From contig CAJLFL010000150.1 of the NCBI GenBank assembly GCA_905205855.1, positions 1-5,310 on the forward strand: 5,310 nt of DNA, read 5' to 3'. Within the stretch, counting starts at the first letter, position 1; each line of letters opens with the position of its first letter. The stretch comes from an uncultured Eubacteriales bacterium. GTDB taxonomy: Bacteria; Bacillota; Clostridia; Monoglobales; Monoglobaceae. Below, piece after piece: positions 1-5,310 of this stretch. The notes beneath the pieces were generated by a model. The model did not search any database, was not told where the DNA came from, and saw nothing but the letters and a program-made list of their open reading frames with translations. A program made the position numbers and the translations under genes.

Positions 1-1302
1 GAAGAACAGTCATACTTTATGTATATAAATTACAACAACATAAAAGAATTGCTTTCGTACGTAAATGAGGCCGCAAGCGCAGATGATATATATAAGTTGC
101 TGGAAGCTCCGGAAAATAGTTTTGCAATAGATAAGGAAAAACTACAGGATTATCTGAAAGAGATTTCAAAGGTTTTTTATGAAATAAAGACGGATAAGAC
201 ATATACAGATGTTCAAAAAATGATAAATGACTATAAAACAGCTGAAGCAATAGGTCAGCTTCGTTGTGGCGTCGATGGTAATACTGTATTAAAGATGTAT
301 AACTCGTACTTTGATGCGGAGTATGATGAGTTTTCCAAGTTGTCGGAGACAGTGCGTGCGGAGATACTTTCAGTTTTGACAAAGAGCAGTTATGCAAAGG
401 ATAGTGCAGCTGAAATATATCGCAGGGCAGTGGTATATGCACGTGTAGCAAAGGCAGATAGTTGGGATGAACTGAAAAATGCAATGATTGAGTATGATAG
501 TGAATTAGACCTTGATAAAGATTACTTTAATTCTATTGTAAACAGGGATGATGTATATGATAATATGTATAAAAACCGTTCCGAAATCAAGGATTATAGC
601 TGTATAAAAAAAGTATTTTATACAGTGTCAAAAATGGTTTATGAGAATGAGAATAAAAAGAGCAGTAATAATACAGGCAGTATAAGCGGCGGTGGCGGTT
701 ATCGTGGCGGCGCCACTAATATAAGTGTATCAAATGAGATAAAACAGGAGATAGATAACAAGGATAATGACAGGTCTGCTCTTACGGATATTTCGGACCA
801 TTGGGCAGAGGAATATATAACTGCTCTTGTAAAACTCGGTGTAGTTTCCGGTTTTGAAGATGGAAGCTTTCATCCGGATAATCTTGTTACCAGAGCGGAG
901 TTTGTAAAGCTTATGACCGGAGCACTTAACTTAAAAGGCGGTGCAGATAGTCGTTTTGCGGACGTGCCGGCGGATTCGTGGTATTGTTCATATGTAAATG
1001 CGGCATTTGCTGCAGGTCTTATTACGGGTGACGTCAGCGGAATGTTTAGACCGGAGGACAACATAACTCGCCAGGAAACCGCGGCAATAATCTATCGTGC
1101 ATTGGGGGATAAGCTTGAGGTGAGGACGGAAAAAACTGATTTTACGGATTATACTGCTATTGAGGACTATGCTCGAAAGTCGGTAGGTATACTTGGCGCG
1201 GCAGACATAATAAGCGGTATGCCGGACGGCAGCTTTGCGCCGAAGGCAAACACAACCCGTGCAGAGGCGGCTGCGCTGATTTACAGAGCTGTATACAAGT
1301 GA
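1..1302 (+). CDS. SLH-domain cell-surface protein, C-terminal part (5' end outside window)
   Basis: The frame is open from base 1. The first ATG, at 19, has no Shine-Dalgarno sequence before it, so I read this as the 3' part of a longer gene. Counting from that ATG, residues 16-208 are predominantly helical, charged sequence that falls into three diverged repeats. Residues 215-235 form a Ser/Asn/Gly-rich linker (GGGGYRGG at 224-231). Residues 257-303, 313-362 and 375-427 are three SLH domains, each with the family hallmarks: an aromatic/helix start (DISDHWAEEYI), a G-x-x-x-G-x-x-DGSF-x-P turn, and a TRAE-type motif (TRAE 291-294, TRQE 350-353, TRAE 413-416). SLH triplets are known to bind pyruvylated secondary cell-wall polysaccharide, so the protein is presumably exported and wall-anchored, with its functional N-terminal region upstream. 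The stop lies 11 bases before the next gene's ATG. The role of the missing part (lyase, binding protein or structural S-layer protein) cannot be told. Confidence 0.9.
   Translation, partial: EEQSYFMYINYNNIKELLSYVNEAASADDIYKLLEAPENSFAIDKEKLQDYLKEISKVFYEIKTDKTYTDVQKMINDYKTAEAIGQLRCGVDGNTVLKMYNSYFDAEYDEFSKLSETVRAEILSVLTKSSYAKDSAAEIYRRAVVYARVAKADSWDELKNAMIEYDSELDLDKDYFNSIVNRDDVYDNMYKNRSEIKDYSCIKKVFYTVSKMVYENENKKSSNNTGSISGGGGYRGGATNISVSNEIKQEIDNKDNDRSALTDISDHWAEEYITALVKLGVVSGFEDGSFHPDNLVTRAEFVKLMTGALNLKGGADSRFADVPADSWYCSYVNAAFAAGLITGDVSGMFRPEDNITRQETAAIIYRALGDKLEVRTEKTDFTDYTAIEDYARKSVGILGAADIISGMPDGSFAPKANTTRAEAAALIYRAVYK
64..642 (+). repeat. Three diverged ~62-residue helical repeats within the SLH protein
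   Basis: By eye, residues 16-78, 82-142 and 144-208 (counted from the ATG at 19) share one pattern. Each has a short amphipathic helix (ADDIYKLLEA / DGNTVLKMYNSY / SWDELKNAMIEY), then an acidic turn with a D/E-rich hydrophobic stretch (FAIDKEKLQDYL / AEYDEFSKLSET / LDLDKDYFNSIV). A second helix follows (VFYEI / ILSVL / VYDNMY), then a Tyr-x-Asp-like turn (TYTDVQKMI / SYAKDSAAEI / IKDYSCIKKV) leading into a final helix. Identity is low, so this is protein-level repetition and not a DNA repeat. I recall similar helical modules before the SLH triplets of other clostridial surface proteins, but I cannot name a family. Confidence 0.55.
787..1299 (+). other. C-terminal triplet of SLH domains (wall anchor)
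   Basis: This stretch encodes residues 257-427 of the first protein: three consecutive SLH modules with conserved Thr-Arg-x-Glu motifs and DGSF/SGMF turns. All three modules are intact, which fits a working cell-wall anchor and not a decayed one. The protein ends five residues after the last helix (IYRAVYK), as is usual when SLH domains sit at the C-terminus. Confidence 0.92.
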
Positions 1303-1309
1303 GAGGTGG
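1301..1309 (+). promoter_or_regulatory. Ribosome binding site deciding the start of the second SLH gene
   Basis: GAGAGGTGG overlaps the TGA stop of the upstream gene and ends four bases before the ATG at 1314. This favours 1314 over the in-frame GTG at 1299, which would lie upstream of the site and would put MRGGF ahead of an otherwise normal signal peptide. The overlap with the stop codon suggests translational coupling. Confidence 0.8.
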
Positions 1310-1313
1310 TTTT

Positions 1314-3917
1314 ATGAAACGAATAGGAATATTATTTATTATATGTATGTTGCTGACGTGTCAGGTACGGGCATTTGAAAATCAAGATTATACTGATACA
1401 GCAGCATTAGAATTGATAGAATACCTCTCTGATACCACCGGTATAGAATTTAACGGGTTTTCTGATGATATAGTCACAAGAGGTGAATTCATTGTCTTGC
1501 TGTCAAAAATTCTGACAAAAAACGTTCCGGTGAAAGAAAACTGCGTATTTAAAGACGTTAATGCTGATAGTGAGCTTTCATATGCATTAAATTATGCTCA
1601 AAAAGCCGGAATTGTATCAGCAGCAAAAGAGTTTTTGCCCAATGACGAGCTGACAAAGGATGCGGCTGTTAAAATGGCTGTATGTGCTTTGGGATACCGT
1701 GTTAAGTCAGAACTGAGCGGAGGCTATCCTCTCGGATATATGAGGGTGGCACGGGATATATACTTGACAGATGGTATAGGCGGGATGACAGAGTGTGCCA
1801 TAACATCAAATGAAGCGTATGTGCTGCTTGGAAATATGCTGAGAGCAAACATGTATGAGCTATATTCGGTAAAAGGCGAATACAAAAATTATGGTGTGAG
1901 CAACGGAACCATTCTCAGCTCCATTTATGATATAGAGTGTACAGAGGGCATAGTAAGAGCCAATGCATATACTTCTCTGACCGATTCCAATGGCGGCGTA
2001 GGCACGGATAGAATCAGAATCGGCACAAGAGATGTAAATTATTATGGAACAGATGATTACCTTGGTTATAATGTGCGCGCTTATATCAGAGACGCTGACG
2101 GTGCAAATGAGTGTGTTCTGCTCGAACCATGCAACACAAAAACAATAACTTTCAGCGGCAGAGAGTATAAAAATACCAATAACGAAAATGTGAATATTTA
2201 TTCGGCGGAGGGTGAAAAAAAGAGTTTTAACTTAGACAGCAATGTAAAGTATATCTTTAATAAAAAGGCTATTGGTGCAGCGGCTGCCGCAGCACTGCCA
2301 AAGGATAATGAGTATTCTGTAACCATGGTGGATTCAGATGAAGACAACATTTACGACTGCGTTATTATAAAACAGTACAGATATTGTGTTGTTAAAGGTG
2401 TAGACACAAATAAAGGAATAATAACAGATGTAAATGGAATTGAAAATCAGATAAGTCTGCCCGATGATGAAAAGGCATATAAATTCTATGGTTCATATAA
2501 TGGAGAAGAAATATCTTCGGCCGGTGATATTCAAAGCGACATGCTTCTCGCAGCAGTAATCAGCACAGACGGTACGGCGGCTGATGTGTATGTTTGCGAT
2601 AAGACAAAAAACGTAAAGGTTGTTTCGCACAATGCCGGCGATTTAAAACTGCGCGGTGAGGACGGCAATGCCTATGAGTATGGAGCATATTTTAAAAAGT
2701 ATTACGAAAAAGATGTTTCTTTTGATTCCGCTGCCGTTCTTATGCTTGGCATGAACGGCGAGATTGTAGCGGGAAGCTTTAAATCGAGTGGAAGTGCATA
2801 TGGCTGGTTGGTTGCCCAAAACAGAAATACAGGTATATTCGGAAAGTCGAAGATTAAAATTTTCAGTGAAAGCGGAAAGATGTCAGTATTTGATATCAGC
2901 GATAAGGCAACTTTAAACGGAGGAAAACCAACTGCAAAGATAGATGATGTTATAGCCGGAATGAGCGAGAACAACAGGCTGATAAAGTATGCTTTAAACT
3001 CTGATGGAGAAATAAAAAACATTGATACTGCAGAGCCATATGCCGGCGGTCTTAAGTTTCCGGATTATGATAATGATAATAATTCACTCACTTTATTTTA
3101 TAACGGCTACAGTAGTGCTATCAGATTCAGAAGTGAAACAGGTTCATTTGATGATAAATTCGGAATAAAAAATGCAGTTGTGTTTGTTATTCCGAAAAAA
3201 GTTGCGGATCGGGGAGATGACGATTTGTATCGTACCACATCCGCATCCGGACTCCTGAATGATGAAAGTTATACAGTAATGAGCTATGATTATAACGAGT
3301 CGATGGAGGCATCTGCCGTTGTCGTGTTTGAAGATTCATCCGATATATCAAAAGTTACATCAGATGGTATGGTGGTTCAGGATGTGTATAAAACTCTTGA
3401 TAATAATGGGGAAAACTGTTATGGAATTTCGATAAGTGACAATGGTACATACAAGACATTATATTCCTGCGAAAGGACAGAAACAGCAATAAAGGGGCTG
3501 CGTCCGGGTGATATTATACGTGTGGGAGTATCAGGCAGCACAGTAAGGTCGATAAGACGCGAGTATTCCTATGAGGAAAATAAACTATTTGGAACATACG
3601 GTGAAGGCGCAAATACAAATTGGGTAAGCGGGTTGGTATATGAAACTGATGGCAATACAATGAGTATCGCAAATGGAATACGCAATATAGATGGAATTGA
3701 ATTTGACAAGTTGAGGGCAGTAACAGTTTCAAGTGCGGTTTCATACATACATATAAAAACCGGCAGCAATGGTAAAAATGTTGAAAGTGCAGTTGTACGT
3801 CCAACACTCGACAAGGATATAAGAGGTGCACGTCTTAATGGTACAAATGCATCATTTGCGGTTGTACAGAGGAGATATTACAGTACAAGACGTATATTCA
3901 TTTATGTTATAGACTGA
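1314..3917 (+). CDS. Exported protein with degenerate N-terminal SLH-like domains and a large beta-rich region
   Basis: The product has 867 residues. The start at 1314 is chosen because a Shine-Dalgarno sequence precedes it and it opens directly on a signal peptide: MKR, a hydrophobic core at residues 4-16, and a probable cleavage after Val-Arg-Ala (18-20). Residues 24-68, 79-127 and about 128-178 look like three SLH modules of falling quality. The first keeps TRGE (55-58). The second opens with FKDV and has LTKDAAVKM in place of TRAE. The third has GGYPLGYMRVARD, then ITSNEA. Residues about 195-867 are rich in short beta strands, Gly, Asp, Asn and Tyr, with recurring G-x-V/I-x-x-x-x-G-x-I phrases (for example 361-375 and 771-785), suggesting several small beta domains. 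I recognise no catalytic motif. The gene sits between an SLH anchor protein and a glycosidase with gaps of 11 and 10 bases, so it probably belongs to the same operon. It could be an S-layer structural protein, a glycan-binding protein or an assembly partner of the upstream protein; function unknown. Confidence 0.9.
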   Translation: MKRIGILFIICMLLTCQVRAFENQDYTDTAALELIEYLSDTTGIEFNGFSDDIVTRGEFIVLLSKILTKNVPVKENCVFKDVNADSELSYALNYAQKAGIVSAAKEFLPNDELTKDAAVKMAVCALGYRVKSELSGGYPLGYMRVARDIYLTDGIGGMTECAITSNEAYVLLGNMLRANMYELYSVKGEYKNYGVSNGTILSSIYDIECTEGIVRANAYTSLTDSNGGVGTDRIRIGTRDVNYYGTDDYLGYNVRAYIRDADGANECVLLEPCNTKTITFSGREYKNTNNENVNIYSAEGEKKSFNLDSNVKYIFNKKAIGAAAAAALPKDNEYSVTMVDSDEDNIYDCVIIKQYRYCVVKGVDTNKGIITDVNGIENQISLPDDEKAYKFYGSYNGEEISSAGDIQSDMLLAAVISTDGTAADVYVCDKTKNVKVVSHNAGDLKLRGEDGNAYEYGAYFKKYYEKDVSFDSAAVLMLGMNGEIVAGSFKSSGSAYGWLVAQNRNTGIFGKSKIKIFSESGKMSVFDISDKATLNGGKPTAKIDDVIAGMSENNRLIKYALNSDGEIKNIDTAEPYAGGLKFPDYDNDNNSLTLFYNGYSSAIRFRSETGSFDDKFGIKNAVVFVIPKKVADRGDDDLYRTTSASGLLNDESYTVMSYDYNESMEASAVVVFEDSSDISKVTSDGMVVQDVYKTLDNNGENCYGISISDNGTYKTLYSCERTETAIKGLRPGDIIRVGVSGSTVRSIRREYSYEENKLFGTYGEGANTNWVSGLVYETDGNTMSIANGIRNIDGIEFDKLRAVTVSSAVSYIHIKTGSNGKNVESAVVRPTLDKDIRGARLNGTNASFAVVQRRYYSTRRIFIYVID

Positions 3918-3918
3918 C

Positions 3919-3923
3919 GGAGG
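3919..3923 (+). promoter_or_regulatory. Strong ribosome binding site of the GH88 gene
   Basis: GGAGG starts two bases after the TGA of the preceding gene and ends four bases before the ATG at 3928. It fixes that start and leaves no room for a separate promoter, so the GH88 gene is expected to be read on the transcript of the SLH genes, unless an internal promoter lies within the preceding coding region. Confidence 0.85.
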
Positions 3924-3927
3924 AATT

Positions 3928-5052
3928 ATGGAGCTTGAAGAAGTAAAGAGTTTTATACTGGAAAGAACACTTAAAATGGCAGAAAAGGCAGGAAATAGGC
4001 TTCCGTGCGGAACCCAAAATGGTATATACCACTATAAGGACGATGGCGGTTGGACGGGCGGATTTAATATAGGCTTGCTGAACTATTGTTATTTGCTGAG
4101 TGGTGACAGCGTATATCTTGAGTATGCAGACAAGCCGCGTTTTCGTTTGACAGACAGGCTGAAAAGAAACCCGCAAAGCCTTGACCATGATGTGGGTTTT
4201 TTATACCTTCCATCGGAGTATGCACGTTATAAGCTGCGCGGTGATAATGATGGAATGAAAAATACGGTGCTTGCAGCCGAGTGGCTGTGCAAGCGGTATA
4301 ATCCTAACGGAAGATTTATACGTGCATGGAATAAGTGGGGCGATAATGAGTTTGGCAGGAATAATGAAGGAAGAATAATTATTGACTGTATGTATAATTT
4401 GCCAATTTTGTTTATAACGGCTAAGTATACAGGAGATAAAAAATTTTATGAAATCGCTGAAAACCATGCGGAAACATGCTTGAACACCATTGTTCGCCCA
4501 AATGGTACTACATATCATACATATGTATTTGATCCGAAAACCGGTAAACCGAAATTCGGTCAAACGTTTCAGGGATATGCAGATGATTCGTGCTGGTCAA
4601 GAGGTCAGGCGTGGGCTGTGGGCGGATTTGCTATGGCGTATGCCTATACAGGAAGAAAAGAGTTTCTTGAAGCATCAAAAAAGACGGCAAAGGTTTTTCT
4701 GGATAACTTAGAGGATAACTATCTGCCAAAGTGGGATTTTAGTCTAAAGGGAAGAAAAGATATGCCTATAGACGCGTCTGCGGCAGTAATTTGCTCATCC
4801 GGGCTTTTGGAACTTTCAAAGCTCTGTGAAAACTATGAGGCTATGCAATATCGTGCTGCCGCGATTCGGCTTGCAGAGGCTGTTTGGGAGCATTGTGCGC
4901 TGAAAAATGGCGAGGATTCGGATGGACTTATAACCGGATGCACAGGATTTTATAACGAAAATGCAGAGGTTAATCAAAATCTGATATTTGGTGATTATTA
5001 TTTTGTCGAAACAATTGCAATGCTTTTGGGAATTGAAAAACTGACACAATAG
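3928..5052 (+). CDS. ugl: Unsaturated glucuronyl hydrolase, glycoside hydrolase family 88
   Basis: The product has 374 residues, close to the roughly 377 of the Bacillus sp. GL1 enzyme, so it is full length. GH88 enzymes hydrate the C4-C5 double bond of the 4,5-unsaturated uronic acid that polysaccharide lyases leave at the non-reducing end, which releases that sugar from the oligosaccharide. Residues matching those described for the GL1 enzyme are in place: Trp42, His87-Asp88 (in DHDVGFLY), Trp134, Asp153 (in RIIIDCMYNLP; Asp149 in GL1), His197, Gln215, Arg225 and Trp229 (in DDSCWSRGQAWA). Downstream are DASAA (282-286) and FGDYYFVE (354-361), both typical of the (alpha/alpha)6 barrel. There is no signal peptide, so it acts in the cytoplasm on imported oligosaccharides. 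An oddity is Asn47 in WTGGFN, where the family usually has GFW. The related GH105 rhamnogalacturonyl hydrolases are the main alternative, but the overall motif set fits GH88 better. Natural substrate (glycosaminoglycan, gellan-like or other) is not determined. Confidence 0.93.
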   Translation: MELEEVKSFILERTLKMAEKAGNRLPCGTQNGIYHYKDDGGWTGGFNIGLLNYCYLLSGDSVYLEYADKPRFRLTDRLKRNPQSLDHDVGFLYLPSEYARYKLRGDNDGMKNTVLAAEWLCKRYNPNGRFIRAWNKWGDNEFGRNNEGRIIIDCMYNLPILFITAKYTGDKKFYEIAENHAETCLNTIVRPNGTTYHTYVFDPKTGKPKFGQTFQGYADDSCWSRGQAWAVGGFAMAYAYTGRKEFLEASKKTAKVFLDNLEDNYLPKWDFSLKGRKDMPIDASAAVICSSGLLELSKLCENYEAMQYRAAAIRLAEAVWEHCALKNGEDSDGLITGCTGFYNENAEVNQNLIFGDYYFVETIAMLLGIEKLTQ

Positions 5053-5054
5053 CT

Positions 5055-5067
5055 TTTGCGTTGCAAA
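5055..5067 (+). repeat. Small inverted repeat overlapping the -35 region
   Basis: TTTGC-GTT-GCAAA is a perfect 5-base inverted repeat with a 3-base centre. It starts three bases after the GH88 stop and overlaps the proposed -35 hexamer. It is too weak and AT-rich, and has no following T-run, to be a convincing terminator. It could be an operator half or chance. Confidence 0.3.
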
Positions 5068-5089
5068 TGTTGTTAAATTATGATATATT
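5061..5089 (+). promoter_or_regulatory. Predicted sigma-A promoter for the downstream regulator gene
   Basis: TTGCAA at 5061-5066 and TATATT at 5084-5089 are separated by exactly 17 bases, and TG at 5081-5082 gives an extended -10 (TGaTATATT). The -10 matches consensus at five of six positions and the -35 at four of six. Transcription would start near 5096, about 37 bases before the ATG at 5133. The region is AT-rich, so chance matches are possible, but spacing, extended -10 and location agree. Confidence 0.6.
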
Positions 5090-5117
5090 ATTATTGATAC
5101 AGAAAAAACCAAGTAAC

Positions 5118-5122
5118 AGGGG
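5118..5122 (+). promoter_or_regulatory. Ribosome binding site of the regulator gene
   Basis: AGGGG (followed by A) lies ten bases before the ATG at 5133, slightly long but acceptable spacing. A second purine patch, AGGTG at 5126-5130, is only two bases from the ATG and is probably too close to be used. No comparable site stands before the next in-frame ATG at 5145. Confidence 0.55.
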
Positions 5123-5132
5123 AATAGGTGTA

Positions 5133-5310
5133 ATGAAAGAAAGAATGTCAAGAGTTTTAAAAGTATTTAGATTTAGAAATCACAGCAAGATATATTTTTC
5201 TTTTATTGCATCTTACCTTATATTCAGTATAATATTATTGGCAATAAGCTTTTCTTATGCAAGTGTTCTTCGTCAAAAGCTGGTAACAGAGTATAATAAC
5301 TCGTACAGAT
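5133..5310 (+). CDS. Membrane-anchored regulator or sensor, N-terminal fragment (YesS- or YesM-like)
   Basis: The frame runs open from the ATG at 5133 off the end of the window, giving 59 residues. It has a basic N-terminus (MKERMSRVLKVFRFRNHSK), then one strongly hydrophobic segment at about residues 20-43 (YFSFIASYLIFSIILLAISF and on), then VLRQKLVTEYNNSYR, which looks like the beginning of an extracellular helix. This inside-basic, single-span, helical-linker layout is typical of membrane-bound AraC-family regulators and of sensor histidine kinases with an extracellular sensor domain, both common beside oligosaccharide uptake genes in Firmicutes. The DNA-binding or kinase part is not in the window, so the class is inferred from the N-terminus alone. 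It has its own promoter and is in the same orientation as the GH88 gene, 80 bases downstream. The ATG at 5145 is an alternative start. Confidence 0.6.
   Translation, partial: MKERMSRVLKVFRFRNHSKIYFSFIASYLIFSIILLAISFSYASVLRQKLVTEYNNSYR

Noticed and set aside
19..21. ATG at 19 as the true start of gene 1
   Set aside because: No ribosome binding site precedes it, the frame is open to base 1, and no signal peptide follows although SLH proteins are exported.
17..484. Long open frame on the minus strand, opposite the helical part of gene 1
   Set aside because: Its translation is rich in His, Leu, Pro, Tyr and Ser with no domain pattern, as expected for the complement of a helical, charged coding region. 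The + strand frame leads without break into recognisable SLH domains.
1314..1373. Lipoprotein signal (LLTC at residues 13-16)
   Set aside because: Thr just before the Cys is unusual for a lipobox, and a normal signal peptidase I site (Val-Arg-Ala) follows at residues 18-20.
4548..4560. Inverted repeat ACCGAA-A-TTCGGT
   Set aside because: It lies inside the conserved GH88 coding region, has a one-base centre that cannot form a normal hairpin loop, and is explained by codon choice.
4201..4563. Minus-strand open frame inside the GH88 gene
   Set aside because: It lies wholly within a coding region whose + strand product has conserved active-site residues, and its own translation shows no recognisable family.
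5053..5090. Rho-independent terminator after the GH88 gene
   Set aside because: The only hairpin has a five-base AT-rich stem and no run of T follows it.

Overview
The window looks like a piece of an anaerobic, low-to-moderate GC Firmicutes (Clostridia) genome, perhaps a gut polysaccharide degrader. The grounds are S-layer homology (SLH) proteins with pronounced AT-rich codon use, strong purine-rich Shine-Dalgarno sites, and the start of a membrane-bound regulator of the type that controls sugar-uptake loci in Clostridia and Bacilli. The genus cannot be fixed from sequence alone. All four genes are on the + strand and coding density is very high.

Layout: (1) 1-1302 is the 3' end of a larger gene. 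Its visible product has three diverged helical repeats of about 62 residues, a glycine-rich linker and three good C-terminal SLH domains, so it is a cell-wall-anchored surface protein whose N-terminal part lies outside the window. (2) 1314-3917 encodes an 867-residue exported protein with a signal peptide, three degenerate SLH-like modules at the N-terminus and about 690 residues of beta-rich sequence that I cannot assign. (3) 3928-5052 encodes a GH88 unsaturated glucuronyl hydrolase without a signal peptide, with all the active-site residues I could check in place. (4) 5053-5132 is an 80-base gap with a good extended -10 promoter and a small inverted repeat. (5) 5133-5310 is the 5' end of a gene for a membrane protein, probably a YesS-like AraC regulator or a YesM-like sensor kinase.

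Genes 1-3 are separated by only 11 and 10 bases, each with its own ribosome binding site, and almost certainly share a transcript. A plausible reading, which is inference, is that the two SLH proteins sit on the cell surface and bind or process an acidic polysaccharide. Lyase-generated oligosaccharides with an unsaturated uronic acid end would then be imported, and the cytoplasmic GH88 enzyme would remove that end. The membrane regulator would sense the sugar and control the locus. No lyase or transporter is visible; if the model is right they should lie just outside the window.
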